The notes under the pieces are model-generated. The model searched no databases, had not been told where the DNA came from, and was given only the letters and a program-made list of their open reading frames with translations. Shown one piece after another: positions 48,977-58,088 of a DNA stretch of 64,000 nt (positions within the stretch are counted from its first letter, which is position 1; the number at the start of each line of letters is the position of its first letter). Position numbers and translations under genes: made by a program. Origin of the DNA: Novosphingobium mathurense (GTDB lineage: Bacteria; Pseudomonadota; Alphaproteobacteria; Sphingomonadales; Sphingomonadaceae); contig NZ_FVZE01000006.1 in assembly GCF_900168325.1 (NCBI RefSeq), positions 62,001-126,000 on the forward strand, in the 5' to 3' direction.

Positions 48977-50257
48977 ATGGACCATTTCGAACTGAAGAAC
49001 GGCGCGCTTCACGCCGAGGACGTGCCGCTCGAAACGATCGCGCGCGAAGTCGGCACGCCGGTCTACGTCTATTCGCGCGCCACGCTGACGCGCCACGCCC
49101 GCGTTTTCCGCGAGGCGCTTTCGGCCCTGCCCAGCGTGCACATCGCCTTTGCCGTGAAGTCGAACCCCAACCTTGCCGTGCTCCACCTGCTGGCAAGCGA
49201 AGGGTATGGCGCCGACGTGGTTTCGGAAGGCGAGATGCGCCGCGCCCTGGCCGCGGGTATCCCGGCGCAGGACATCGTCTTTTCCGGCGTCGGCAAGTCG
49301 AAGCGAGAGCTGAAGGCGGCAGTCGAGGCGGGCATCGGCCAGTTCAACCTCGAAAGCGAGGAAGAAGGCGTCGAGCTGGCGGAAATCGCTGCGGCACTGG
49401 GCAGGCGGGCCTCCTGCGCGCTGCGCGTGAACCCCAATGTCGATGCCAGGACCCACGCCAAGATCTCGACCGGCAAGGCCGAGAACAAGTTCGGCGTCGC
49501 CTACGACGTTGCCGCTGGCATTTATGCCCGTCTTGCGGAACTGCCCGGCCTGCTGATGCGCGGCCTTGCCGTGCATATCGGCAGCCAGATCAGCGATCTC
49601 GAACCTTCGCGGCAGGCCTTCATCAAGATGGGCGCGCTGATGGAGACGATCCGCGCCGAAGGCCACGAAGTCACGCACATGGACCTCGGCGGCGGGCTTG
49701 GCGTACCCTACAAGGTGGGCGAAAGCCTGCCCACGCCGGACGACTACGGCCGCATGGTCCACGATGTGGCAAAGGACTGGGGCGTCACCCTGATGTTCGA
49801 ACCGGGCCGCGTCATAACCGGCAATTCCGGCGTGCTCGTGACCGAGGTGATCCGGGTGAAGCAGGGCGCTTCGAACCCCTTCGTGGTGGTCGATGCGGCG
49901 ATGAACGACCTCGCCCGTCCGGCGATGTACGATGCCTGGCACGATTTTGCGGCGGTCAACCCGACCGGGGAGACGATGGTCGCGAACATCGTCGGGCCGA
50001 TCTGCGAAAGCTCCGACACGTTCGCCATGGGACGCGAGATCGACGCGGTAAGGGCGGGTGACTTCGGGGTGTTCCGCACGGCCGGCGCCTACGGCGCTAC
50101 CATGGCCAATACCTACAACAGCCGCGCGCTGGTGCCTGAGGTGATGGTCGATGGCGAAAAGTGGGCGCTTGTCGCCAACCGCATTGAACCGGAAACCATC
50201 CTGTCCGCCGAACGCGTGCCGGAGTGGCTGAAGCAAGAGCAAGACGCAGCGGAGTGA
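48977..50257 (+). CDS. lysA: Diaminopimelate decarboxylase
   Basis: This PLP enzyme converts meso-diaminopimelate to L-lysine, the last step of lysine synthesis. It has 426 residues with the PLP lysine in HIAFAVKSNPNLAVL, RVNPNVDARTHAKISTGKAENKFG, HIGSQISD, MDLGGGLGVPY and the active-site cysteine in VGPICESSDTFA. It lies 18 bases after the lipoprotein gene. Confidence 0.97.
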   Translation: MDHFELKNGALHAEDVPLETIAREVGTPVYVYSRATLTRHARVFREALSALPSVHIAFAVKSNPNLAVLHLLASEGYGADVVSEGEMRRALAAGIPAQDIVFSGVGKSKRELKAAVEAGIGQFNLESEEEGVELAEIAAALGRRASCALRVNPNVDARTHAKISTGKAENKFGVAYDVAAGIYARLAELPGLLMRGLAVHIGSQISDLEPSRQAFIKMGALMETIRAEGHEVTHMDLGGGLGVPYKVGESLPTPDDYGRMVHDVAKDWGVTLMFEPGRVITGNSGVLVTEVIRVKQGASNPFVVVDAAMNDLARPAMYDAWHDFAAVNPTGETMVANIVGPICESSDTFAMGREIDAVRAGDFGVFRTAGAYGATMANTYNSRALVPEVMVDGEKWALVANRIEPETILSAERVPEWLKQEQDAAE

Positions 50258-50264
50258 TCCGAAG

Positions 50265-51062
50265 ATGATCGAGACCCTTCCCCTGTTCCATCGCATCGCC
50301 GGCCAGCCGGTGGTTGTGCTGGGCGCGGGGGAAGCGGCCGAGGCGAAGCGGCGGCTGGTCCAGCGGGCGGGCGGCATCGTCGTCGACGACCTGCAGGAAG
50401 GCATCGACAAGGGCGCGCGGCTCGCCTTCATCGCCCATGAGGACGAGGCGGCGGCCGAAGGCGATACGGTTCGTGCGCGCTGCGCGGGGTTGCTGGTGAA
50501 TGCCACCGACCGTCCGGCGCTGTGCGACTTTACCGTGCCCTCGATCCTCGATCGTTCGCCGGTTCTCGTCGCCATCGGTACCGGCGGCGCTTCGGCGGGC
50601 CTCGCCAAGCAGTTGCGCCTGCGCCTCGAAGTGCTGTTGCCGCAGTCGCTCGGCGCGCTTGCGAAGGCGCTGGGCGCAGCGCGGGCCGCCGTGCGTGGGC
50701 GCTTTCCCGATGCCGGTGACCGCCGCCGTGCGCTCGATGCCGCGCTCGGCTCGGGCGGGCCGCTCGATCCTCTGGACGAGGCCAGCGCAGGCAGGATCGA
50801 CGACTGGCTTTCGGCCGCCGATCACGAGCGGGTCGGGGCGGTGGAAATCGTCTTGCACAGCGATGATCCCGAGGACCTTACCTTGCGCCAGGCGCGCCTC
50901 ATGGGGTCGGCCGACCTGATCGCCTACGAAGCCGAAGTTCCCCGCGCGGTGCTGGACCGCGCCCGCGCCGATGCTGCGCGTGTCATGGTCGCCCCGGGAG
51001 AGAGCCCCCGTCCGGGCGAAGGGCTCACCATTCTCCTGCGCATGGCTCGCATGGCCGACTGA
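50265..51062 (+). CDS. Siroheme synthase N-terminal-like protein (precorrin-2 dehydrogenase/ferrochelatase)
   Basis: This 265-residue protein starts METLPLFHRIAGQPVVVLGAGEAAEAKRRLVQRAG-like, a Rossmann fold of the CysG/Met8 type. LVNATDRPALCDFTVPSILDRSPVLVAIGTGGASAGLAKQLRLRLE is the diagnostic region. After about residue 195 the sequence (VGAVEIVLHSDDPEDLTLRQARLMGSADLIAY) resembles the start of the SAM methyltransferase domain of CysG, but the domain is cut short, so the methyltransferase activity is probably absent. The role would be siroheme for sulfite/nitrite reduction. It begins seven bases after lysA. Confidence 0.85.
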   Translation: MIETLPLFHRIAGQPVVVLGAGEAAEAKRRLVQRAGGIVVDDLQEGIDKGARLAFIAHEDEAAAEGDTVRARCAGLLVNATDRPALCDFTVPSILDRSPVLVAIGTGGASAGLAKQLRLRLEVLLPQSLGALAKALGAARAAVRGRFPDAGDRRRALDAALGSGGPLDPLDEASAGRIDDWLSAADHERVGAVEIVLHSDDPEDLTLRQARLMGSADLIAYEAEVPRAVLDRARADAARVMVAPGESPRPGEGLTILLRMARMAD

Positions 51063-51158
51063 GTTGCCCCTCGCGCACGACGCGAGTCGCCCGGGCTCCA
51101 ACCGCGTCTTTGCCCGGTCGGTAACCCGATCCTAAACATCGTGCCCGGCAGTTATCCT

Positions 51159-51175
51159 CGGAACGCGCAGTTCCG
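51159..51175. other. Hairpin upstream of the small-peptide unit
   Basis: CGGAAC (51159-51164) pairs with GTTCCG (51170-51175) over a five-base loop, followed by CGTTGTTATTAC. It could terminate the siroheme gene or lie in the leader of the small ORF at 51273. Confidence 0.35.
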
Positions 51176-51272
51176 CGTTGTTATTACAATGTTTTAATTG
51201 CTCGCATGGCGAACGTTAAGCGTAATTTGCTAACGGCGAGGCAGTGCCTGGCCCAATGGGGGACACCACGAC

Positions 51273-51446
51273 ATGACCGAACCTGGGTTTCTGCGCTTGC
51301 CGGAAATCGATCCCGCGTCGCTGCCGGATCCGGCGCAGCCGACCGGCCTGTTCGGTAGCTATACCGATGCTGCGGGCCGTCAGGTCCATGACGCGGCAGA
51401 GGCTTCGCTGGAGGCCTATCTCTACGAACTCCACCCCGGCACCTGA
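51273..51446 (+). CDS. Hypothetical 57-residue peptide, first gene of unassigned unit
   Basis: This short gene encodes a 57-residue soluble peptide that starts MTEPGFLRLPEIDPASLPDP and ends EASLEAYLYELHPGT. A strong ribosome-binding site, GGGGGA (51258-51263), lies nine bases before the ATG, and the gene is 11 bases from the next start, so I regard it as real. It is rich in Pro, Asp, Glu and Ala, has no cysteine and no signal peptide. I do not recognise a family. It could be a substrate peptide, a small regulator or a subunit of the two proteins encoded downstream. Confidence 0.65.
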   Translation: MTEPGFLRLPEIDPASLPDPAQPTGLFGSYTDAAGRQVHDAAEASLEAYLYELHPGT

Positions 51447-51457
51447 TCCGAACGCAT

Positions 51458-52435
51458 ATGTTTCATGACAAGGCGCTGGCGGACCTGCGCGAGAATGACG
51501 AAGGCTGGACGAAGGGGCAGCGCGATCTCGCGGTGCTTCTGGGGCAGTGGCGCGCGCGCCCCGAGGCAAGCCGGGTTCTCGCCGACTTCGAACGCTTCGG
51601 TGAAGGAGAAGCGCTGGAGGCCTGCCCTTCGCTCGCCGCTCTGTTCGAAAGCGGGAGCGGCGCGGCACGCGAACTGGTCGCCAACTTCGTAGAGCTTGGC
51701 CTGTGGGGGCTGCGCTCGCACCCGCTGGGGCACCTGCCGCTGCGCCATGGGGTAAGCCATGCCGGGCAGACCCTGCTGCTTTCGCATTGGGGCACCGCGA
51801 CGCTCGCCCTTGTATCCTATGAAGGCGAGCGGCTCTGCGCGCTGCCGCAGGCGCGGGCAGTGGCCTTCACCCCGCTTCAAAGCTGGTCCTTCGTTCTGGC
51901 CGGTTCGGCTACGGCCGACCGCGTCCGCTGCGCGGCGGTGGAGGACCGCTGCGCCGAACTGCAGATCGAGACGCTGGCCTTGGAGCCGGGTGACGTGATC
52001 CACAGGGACGGCCGGCGCGAGACGATACAGGTGCGCGGCGCACGCGGTTGCCTGGTGAAACTGCGTTTGCAGCGCTTCCTTGGCGGGAGTGAACCGGTCC
52101 GCGAATTCGCGCTCGCCGATGGCGCGCTCATGCACCAGGCCGCCTCCAACCTGCACGACAGCCGCTGCGAGCTGGCCATTTCGGTGCTTTCGCGCATGGG
52201 CCGGCGTGACGCCGTGCCGGTGATCTCGCGCATCGTGATCGGCAGCGGGCATGAAGGGCTGCGTTGGCAGGCCATGCGCGAACTGCTCGCGCTCGATACC
52301 CGCGCCGGGATGATCCTGCTCGGCCAGGTCGCGGCGTCGGAAGACGATCCCCTTGCCGCATTGGCGCAGGAAACCCAGCGCCGGCTCCTGTGCACCTGGC
52401 CGGAGCTGGAAAGGATATCGCAATGGCGCAGCTGA
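51458..52435 (+). CDS. Unassigned 325-residue protein, cupin-like paralogue without clear metal site
   Basis: I do not recognise this family. The protein looks like three parts: a helical N-terminus (1-80), a beta-rich centre (about 95-210) with LLLSHWGTATLALVSYEG and LEPGDVIHRDGRRETIQV, and a helical repeat-like C-terminus (230-315) with AISVLSRMGRRDAVPVISRI. The centre and C-terminus line up by eye with the next protein: GDVIH matches GMIHH and LVKLRLQ matches SVSLKLV. However, only single His residues (H110, H182) remain where the partner has HDH and HH-x4-H. This suggests a degenerate partner of a metal enzyme. It overlaps the next gene by 13 bases. Confidence 0.7.
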   Translation: MFHDKALADLRENDEGWTKGQRDLAVLLGQWRARPEASRVLADFERFGEGEALEACPSLAALFESGSGAARELVANFVELGLWGLRSHPLGHLPLRHGVSHAGQTLLLSHWGTATLALVSYEGERLCALPQARAVAFTPLQSWSFVLAGSATADRVRCAAVEDRCAELQIETLALEPGDVIHRDGRRETIQVRGARGCLVKLRLQRFLGGSEPVREFALADGALMHQAASNLHDSRCELAISVLSRMGRRDAVPVISRIVIGSGHEGLRWQAMRELLALDTRAGMILLGQVAASEDDPLAALAQETQRRLLCTWPELERISQWRS

Positions 52436-53334
52436 TCGAGACGCGCGATCCGACACCGGCATCGCTGTCGGAATGCATCGAGGCGCTGTCCTCGTGGGGT
52501 TTCGATCCGGGCGAGCGGGAAAGCGTCGAACATGCCGCGCACTGGCTGCGCCGTCTCGGCAACGACCGGCAGTTCCTCGGCGACCTGCTGATCGACCTGC
52601 TGGCGGGCTTTGCGCCGTCCCCGGCGGCGGTGGACGCGATCAGCAGCGGTGGTCCGCAATCGATCGTCCTGGCAACGCCGGGGCGCGGCAATTTCTGCAT
52701 TCGAGCCAATATCTGGCCGGCCGCCTCGGACTACGCGATGCGGGCCAGCGGCGCGCGGGCCTTCGGCTATGGCGTCGCCCACGACCACAACTACGACTTC
52801 CTTACGCTGGGTTATTTCGGCCCGGGCTGCGAGATCGAGGACTTCGAGTACGACGGTCAGCGCGTCATCGGCAGGGCAGGGGAGGCGGTCGCGCTCAAGC
52901 GGCTGGGCGGCAGCCGGTTGCGCAAGGGCATGATCCACCATTACCGCCCGCACCGCGACATCCATCGGCTCAACCCGCCCGCTTCGCTCTCGGTCTCGCT
53001 CAAGCTGGTCCACACCCAGGCGGTGCAGGGGTGGCTCAGCCACTATGAGTTCGACACCGGCGAAGCGCGCATCACGCGCGTCATGGGCGACGGGCCGAGC
53101 GAGACCTTCCTGCGCCTTGCCGTGGCACTGGGCAGTGAGGACGCCAAGGACCTCGCGCAGCATTTCGGGCGCAGTCACGCCAGCGAGAGAATGCGCCTCA
53201 ATGCCTGGGAGGCGCTGGCCGCCTGCGCCGATAGCGAGGATGCACGCGACGGGGTCTGGCGTGCGGCTGAAGCCAGCGGCAGTCGCCTCGTCGCGCAAGT
53301 GGCGAAGCACAGGCGCGGTGCGCTTTCCGGATAA
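52423..53334 (+). CDS. Unassigned 303-residue cupin-like putative metalloprotein
   Basis: This is a soluble protein of unknown family. A cupin-like core (about 85-200) holds a histidine-rich pair of motifs: YGVAHDHNYDFLTLGYFGPG (H120, H122, D125) and KGMIHHYRPHRDIHRL (H172, H173, H177, H181). These could bind iron or another metal. The helical ends (1-65 and 225-300) resemble the same parts of the upstream protein, so the two look like diverged duplicates. Start ATG 52423 lies inside the end of the upstream gene, which implies coupled synthesis. A metal-dependent oxygenase or hydroxylase role is a guess from the fold. Confidence 0.72.
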   Translation: MAQLIETRDPTPASLSECIEALSSWGFDPGERESVEHAAHWLRRLGNDRQFLGDLLIDLLAGFAPSPAAVDAISSGGPQSIVLATPGRGNFCIRANIWPAASDYAMRASGARAFGYGVAHDHNYDFLTLGYFGPGCEIEDFEYDGQRVIGRAGEAVALKRLGGSRLRKGMIHHYRPHRDIHRLNPPASLSVSLKLVHTQAVQGWLSHYEFDTGEARITRVMGDGPSETFLRLAVALGSEDAKDLAQHFGRSHASERMRLNAWEALAACADSEDARDGVWRAAEASGSRLVAQVAKHRRGALSG

Positions 53335-53356
53335 CGCCGGCTTCGAAGAACGGCTC

Positions 53357-53839
53357 TTAGATGAAGCCCCCGGCCAGTGCGTCGATTGCGCCCTGCAGGA
53401 TCACGGCGGCAGCCGCGGAATCGATGCGTTCGGCGCGCTTGGCGCGGCTCATGTCCTGGGCAAGCAACCCGCGTTCGGCGCCCATGGTCGACCAGCGTTC
53501 GTCCCACAGCAGGATCGGCAGGCCCAGCGCGGAGAGATTGCGCGCGTAGGCGCGGCTCGATTGCGAGCGCGGGCCTTCCGAGCCATCCATGTTGAGCGGC
53601 AGGCCGATGACGATGCCCCTGATCGACCGTTCGCGGATCAGCCCTTCGAGCAGCGCCCTGTCGGCGCCGAACTTGCCGCGCTTGATCGTTTTCCCGGGCG
53701 AAGCGAACTGCCAGCCGGCGTCGCAGAATGCCGTGCCGATGGTCTGCGTGCCGAGGTCGAGGCCCAGCAAGGCCCCGGCGTCGGGCAGCGCGTCGCGATA
53801 GTCGAGCGCGCTGGTGGTTATGAGTGCTGTTTCTGCCAT
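53357..53839 (-). CDS. ruvX: Putative pre-16S rRNA nuclease / Holliday junction resolvase YqgF
   Basis: This is a 160-residue RNase-H-fold protein: [22 protein letters not shown] at the N-terminal strand with the first catalytic Asp, [31 protein letters not shown] and [14 protein letters not shown] with the last Asp. The family matures 16S rRNA and was earlier named a resolvase. The start overlaps the end of the DUF3089 gene by 22 bases. It is the last gene of the minus-strand run. Confidence 0.93.
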   Translation of the reverse strand: MAETALITTSALDYRDALPDAGALLGLDLGTQTIGTAFCDAGWQFASPGKTIKRGKFGADRALLEGLIRERSIRGIVIGLPLNMDGSEGPRSQSSRAYARNLSALGLPILLWDERWSTMGAERGLLAQDMSRAKRAERIDSAAAAVILQGAIDALAGGFI

Positions 53840-54975
53840 GCCGCTATCCGCCGTTCGAAGTCGGCCCTGATGTTCGCCCAGAACAGGGTGTAGTCATAGA
53901 CGTGGTAATTGTTGCCCGGCAGCACATAGGGGCCGAGGTCGAGCTTGGGCGGCGGTCCGATGTGCAGGAACATGTCGCTTTCGCAGGCGGCGGGCACCAC
54001 CTGTTTCACCAGTTCGCCGTTCCAGTTTGCCGGATCGGGCACCAGCGTGCCGAGATTGGCCCGCGCGTCCGCCGCGCCATTGCGGGTGCCGGTCAGTGGA
54101 TTGCTGCACAGGAATGGGCTGTCGATCGCCACGCCCTGCGCCGTCGTCTGCGTAAGCGGCTGTCCGTCGAGGCCGCGGCGGCGCACGTAGGCCTTGACCA
54201 GTTGCGCGGTCTCGGCGGGGTCGGCCACGGTGAGCCAACTCATAACGCAGCCGGCCTGGTCGGGCCTGTCGCAGGGGGCGAGGCCCATCTTCGGCAGATC
54301 GTGGTCGATCGAGACCGGCCAGCCCACGATGTAGGCCGCGGCGATGCGCTCGGCCAGCGGCGTGCCGGCCACGCGGTCGCGCAGCAGGCGGCGCAGCAGG
54401 AACGCGCCCTGGCTGTGCCCGGCCAGAACGACCGGTTCGTCCTGCGGTACCGTCTTGATGAAGGCGTCGAAGGCGGCAAGGACGTCGCCATAGGCAAGGT
54501 CGATCGCCTTGTCGGCCTGCGGGTCGTCGGTCAGGAACGCGCCGACCGCGGCCTGGCGATAGCGCGGGGCCCAGAGCCGGTCGGTGGCGTTGAACGGCGT
54601 GGCCATGCCCTTCACGTAAAGGCCAGCGAGGTCGCGCGAGGCCTTGTCGTTCAGGCTCGCGTTCCACGCGTCCTTTTCGACGTAGCTCGTGGGATGAACG
54701 AAGAAGACCGCGGCGGAGAGGGGCTTTCCGGCGGGCTGGCTTGCGCCTTGAGGCAGGTAGCGGGAGGGATCGGCTTCGGGCATCATGCCGGGGCGCGAGA
54801 TCCACATGTCCGACTTGTCCCAGGCGTTCATTGCCATCGCGGGCTGCGGCTGGAACGTGACGTCGGGGACGAAGGCCATCTCGGTCAGGTCTTCGGCCCA
54901 GTACAGCAGGGCAATGCGGCCCAGCGTGATCAGGACGATGATGGCGGCGATCGCATAGAGGAACTTGCGGACCAT
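53818..54975 (-). CDS. DUF3089 alpha/beta-hydrolase-like protein
   Basis: This 385-residue protein has an N-terminal membrane anchor (about 4-25, [21 protein letters not shown]) and a DUF3089 domain. [17 protein letters not shown] and [19 protein letters not shown] are visible, the latter an alpha/beta-hydrolase nucleophile elbow (GHSQG). ATG 54975 is supported because it shares a base with the lepB stop (TGATG). The substrate is unknown. It sits between lepB and ruvX with overlaps on both sides, so it is co-expressed with housekeeping genes. Confidence 0.87.
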   Translation of the reverse strand: MVRKFLYAIAAIIVLITLGRIALLYWAEDLTEMAFVPDVTFQPQPAMAMNAWDKSDMWISRPGMMPEADPSRYLPQGASQPAGKPLSAAVFFVHPTSYVEKDAWNASLNDKASRDLAGLYVKGMATPFNATDRLWAPRYRQAAVGAFLTDDPQADKAIDLAYGDVLAAFDAFIKTVPQDEPVVLAGHSQGAFLLRRLLRDRVAGTPLAERIAAAYIVGWPVSIDHDLPKMGLAPCDRPDQAGCVMSWLTVADPAETAQLVKAYVRRRGLDGQPLTQTTAQGVAIDSPFLCSNPLTGTRNGAADARANLGTLVPDPANWNGELVKQVVPAACESDMFLHIGPPPKLDLGPYVLPGNNYHVYDYTLFWANIRADFERRIAAWQKQHS

Positions 54976-55943
54976 CAGGTGGCCGTCCCGCCGGGCTGGC
55001 CGGTGCTGCTGTCGGAGGGGTGCTTTTCGATCCGCGGGCGCAGGCTGGTGAAAGTGCGCCCGTCGCGCAGCGCGCTCCACCAGGTCAGCGGGTTCCAGTT
55101 CTGCGTGCCATCGAGCGAAAAGGTGATGAACTCGGCGCGTCCGCCGATGTCGGACAGCGGCACCGGTCCGCCAAGGCCGCCGCCCGGGGTGCCCCGGTAG
55201 TCGGTCTCGAAGGGAAAGCGGCTGTCGGCCGAACGGTCGCGATCGTCGCCCATCAGGAAGACATGGCCTTCAGGCACGGTGATCTCCGGATAATTGTCCA
55301 TGACCTGCGTCGTATAGTCGATCACCTGATAGGTCGCACCGTTGGGCAGCGTCTCGCGATAGGCGGGCAGGTCGTAGACATCGCGGCCGCTGGGCAGGCG
55401 GCGGCGGTAAAGCTCGAAGCCCTTGTAGCAATGGCCCGGCTGGGCATCGCCCTCGCACTGCAGGGCATCGTCGGCGGCGATCTCGACCGGCGGCTCGACT
55501 TCGCGCGGGATGAACTTGCCGTTGAGGCGGATGCGCCCGTCGACCACAGCGATGCGGTCGCCGGGAAGGGCGACGACGCGCTTGATCAGGTCGGCCTTTC
55601 GGTTGCCCGGCACCACGATGACGATGTCGCCGTACTCGGGCGTCGAGCCGAACAGCCGCCACTCGGCGCGCGGCAGCATGTGAAAGCTCACCGAGGACCA
55701 GTTCCAGCCGTAGGCGTACTTGGAAACCACCAGCCGGTCGCCCACCAGCAGGTTGGGCATCATCGAGATCGACGGGATGTAGAACGGCTTGGCGATCAGC
55801 GAATGGAACGCCAGCACGCCCAGCAGCATCAGCGCCAGGCCGCGCAGTTCGTGGAACCAGTTGACCTTGGGCTTGTCCGGATTGCTAACGGGGCTCTCCT
55901 GCGCGCGAAGGGGGGAGGCGGGATCGGCGGTGTGTTCGGTCAT
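54975..55943 (-). CDS. lepB: Signal peptidase I
   Basis: This inner-membrane Ser/Lys peptidase removes signal peptides from exported proteins. It has 322 residues, with a membrane anchor at about 32-52. The catalytic Ser is in YIPSISMMPNLLVGDRL, the Lys in LIKRVVALPGDRI, and the conserved box E is GHVFLMGDDRDRSADSR. An Asp/Glu-rich insert (about 160-195) makes it longer than the E. coli periplasmic core would need, as in other sphingomonads. It is 24 bases downstream of acpS. Confidence 0.95.
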   Translation of the reverse strand: MTEHTADPASPLRAQESPVSNPDKPKVNWFHELRGLALMLLGVLAFHSLIAKPFYIPSISMMPNLLVGDRLVVSKYAYGWNWSSVSFHMLPRAEWRLFGSTPEYGDIVIVVPGNRKADLIKRVVALPGDRIAVVDGRIRLNGKFIPREVEPPVEIAADDALQCEGDAQPGHCYKGFELYRRRLPSGRDVYDLPAYRETLPNGATYQVIDYTTQVMDNYPEITVPEGHVFLMGDDRDRSADSRFPFETDYRGTPGGGLGGPVPLSDIGGRAEFITFSLDGTQNWNPLTWWSALRDGRTFTSLRPRIEKHPSDSSTGQPGGTAT

Positions 55944-55967
55944 TCTCGGTGGAGCGCTCGGAAAAGT

Positions 55968-56396
55968 CTAGGAACCGGAAGGGGCAGGAGCCGCCGCAAG
56001 CGGACGGGCCTCGATCACGACGAATGCCTGGGCCCATGGATGATCGTCGGTGAGCGTCAGGTGAACCACGGCCTCGTGTCCCGCGGGAACCATCAGGTCG
56101 AGCCGGGCCTTCGCGCCGCCGGTGAGGGCAAGGGTAGGGGCGCCGGATTTCGCATTGACGACGCCGATGTCCTTCATGAACACACCGGCCTTGAAGCCGG
56201 TGCCGACCGCCTTGGAATAGGCTTCCTTCGCGGCGAATCGCTTGGCGAGGGTCCCCGCCTTGGTGAACGGGCGGCGATTGGCCTTGGCCTGCTCGATCTC
56301 GGTGAAGACGCGTTTCTCGAAGCGCTCGCCGAAACGGTCCAGCGAAGCCTGGATCCGCTCGATATTGCACAAGTCGGAACCCATTCCGATGATCAC
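55968..56396 (-). CDS. acpS: Holo-[acyl-carrier-protein] synthase
   Basis: This enzyme transfers the phosphopantetheine arm from CoA to acyl carrier protein. It has 142 residues with the start [15 protein letters not shown] (metal Asp) and [16 protein letters not shown], the family signature with the metal Glu. GTG at 56394-56396 is the start. It follows pdxJ in the order pdxJ-acpS-lepB, common in alphaproteobacteria. Confidence 0.95.
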   Translation of the reverse strand: MIIGMGSDLCNIERIQASLDRFGERFEKRVFTEIEQAKANRRPFTKAGTLAKRFAAKEAYSKAVGTGFKAGVFMKDIGVVNAKSGAPTLALTGGAKARLDLMVPAGHEAVVHLTLTDDHPWAQAFVVIEARPLAAAPAPSGS

Positions 56397-56521
56397 GACG
56401 CATTCTCCGTCCTGCGGCCGGTTGCACAGCCGGCCTTGTGTTCCCGATGGCGAAGTGTTCCCGATGGCGAATCGGGACCTTTCGCGAAGGCGCTCGCCGA
56501 ATCGCGGCGAGAGCCATCAAG

Positions 56522-57262
56522 TCAGCGGACTTCGTCCATCAGCGCACGCATTCTGGTCACGCTCGCCTCGAGTCCGCAAAATATTGCTTCTCCGATCAGA
56601 TAGTGTCCGATGTTCAGTTCCGCGAGCTGCGGAATGGCCGCGATCGGCTGGACGTTCTCGTAGGTGAGGCCGTGTCCGGCATGGGGTTCGATGCCGTTCT
56701 TGGCAGCCAGCGCGGCCATGTCGACGATGCGCTTGAGTTCGACCGCGACCTGTTCGCCCTCGGCATGGGCATATTCGCCGGTATGGAACTCGACGACGGG
56801 CGCGCCGAGCTTCATCGCCGCCTCGATCTGCCGCGGGTCCGGGGCGATGAACAGGCTCACGCGCACGCCCGCATCCGACAGGCGCGAGACGATCGGGGCG
56901 AGCTGGTTGTGCAGCCCGGCCGCGTCGAGCCCGCCTTCGGTGGTGCGTTCCTCGCGCTTTTCCGGGACGATGCAGGCCGCATGCGGCTTGTGGCGCAGTG
57001 CGATCTCCAGCATCTCGTCGGTGGCCGCCATCTCGAGGTTGAGCGGCAGCCCGGTGGCGGCCTGCACGCGCATCAGGTCCTCGTCGCGGATGTGGCGGCG
57101 ATCCTCGCGCAAGTGCACGGTGATGCCGTCACCCCCGGCCTGCGCGACGATCTGCGCCGCACGGGCCGGATCCGGATGTTCGCCGCCGCGCGCATTGCGG
57201 ATCGTCGCGACGTGATCGATGTTCACGCCAAGACGCAGGCGCGAAGGTGTAAGGGCGTTCAT
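56522..57262 (-). CDS. pdxJ: Pyridoxine 5'-phosphate synthase
   Basis: This enzyme condenses 1-deoxyxylulose 5-phosphate with 3-amino-2-oxopropyl phosphate in vitamin B6 synthesis. It has 246 residues with [50 protein letters not shown] and the C-terminal [14 protein letters not shown]. It lies between pyrE and acpS with short gaps. Confidence 0.97.
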   Translation of the reverse strand: MNALTPSRLRLGVNIDHVATIRNARGGEHPDPARAAQIVAQAGGDGITVHLREDRRHIRDEDLMRVQAATGLPLNLEMAATDEMLEIALRHKPHAACIVPEKREERTTEGGLDAAGLHNQLAPIVSRLSDAGVRVSLFIAPDPRQIEAAMKLGAPVVEFHTGEYAHAEGEQVAVELKRIVDMAALAAKNGIEPHAGHGLTYENVQPIAAIPQLAELNIGHYLIGEAIFCGLEASVTRMRALMDEVR

Positions 57263-57297
57263 CCGGTAATCCTAAGGTTTTTCGTCGGTTGGAAGGG

Positions 57298-57882
57298 TCA
57301 GGGCTGGACGCGGCTGCCCGGTTTCACCGCGGGTGTCGCCGCCAGTTCGGGCGGCAGTTCGTCGTCGGCGTAAGTCGGGAAGTTGATCTCGACCAGCGGG
57401 AAGTAGGGCACCCCAAGGTCCACGGCGCCGCCCGAGCGGTCGACCAGCGAGGCTGCCGCGATGACCCGGCCGCCAGCGGCCTCGATCGCCTTGATTGCCT
57501 CGCGTGAGGACTTGCCGGTGGTGACCACGTCCTCGACCATCAGTACCCTGTCGCCGGGTTCCAGCTCGAAGCCGCGGCGCAGCTCGAAAGTGCCTTCCGG
57601 GCGCTCGACGAACATCGCGTCGACCTGTAGCGCGCGACCCATTTCCTGGCCGATGATCACGCCGCCCATGGCGGGCGAGACGACCTTGTCGATCTGCTTG
57701 CGCACGTCGTGCGGCAGCTTGCTGGCGAGTGCGACGGCGAGTCGTCCGGCGCGGTCGGGGTTCATGAGGACACGCGCGCACTGAAGGTAATGTGCACTGT
57801 GGCGGCCGGAGGAGAGCAGGAAGTGCCCCTCAAGCAATGCCTTGCTGGCGCGGAACTCTGCGAGGACTTCTTCTTCCTGCAT
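57298..57882 (-). CDS. pyrE: Orotate phosphoribosyltransferase
   Basis: This enzyme makes OMP from orotate and PRPP in pyrimidine synthesis. It has 194 residues with GHFLLSSGRHSAHYLQCARV, SPAMGGVIIGQEMGRAL, the PRPP-binding motif RVLMVEDVVTTGKSS and VDRSGGA. It is the first gene of a five- to six-gene minus-strand run (pyrE, pdxJ, acpS, lepB, DUF3089, ruvX) and is divergent from ctaC. Confidence 0.97.
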   Translation of the reverse strand: MQEEEVLAEFRASKALLEGHFLLSSGRHSAHYLQCARVLMNPDRAGRLAVALASKLPHDVRKQIDKVVSPAMGGVIIGQEMGRALQVDAMFVERPEGTFELRRGFELEPGDRVLMVEDVVTTGKSSREAIKAIEAAGGRVIAAASLVDRSGGAVDLGVPYFPLVEINFPTYADDELPPELAATPAVKPGSRVQP

Positions 57883-58088
57883 TACGACCTATTCCTTCGA
57901 TGCATATTTCATTGATCTGGCGCATGTTCGACACGCCGTTTGCCAAAAATTCCCCTAGAGGCGCTTGAGACACGCGGCAAGCGCGCGTATAGGCCCCGCG
58001 GAAGGGGGGCCTCCGGCTCCGCATCAGGGCGCGCGTATGCGGGGTCGACTCGCGTGCGCGGATTTGGAAAACGGAAGCGCAAAAAAAT
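57883..58088. promoter_or_regulatory. Divergent promoter region pyrE / ctaC
   Basis: These 206 bases lie between divergent pyrE and ctaC and should carry both promoters. No gene is supported here. GGAAGCG upstream of the A-run before the ctaC ATG is a likely ribosome-binding site. Confidence 0.5.
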
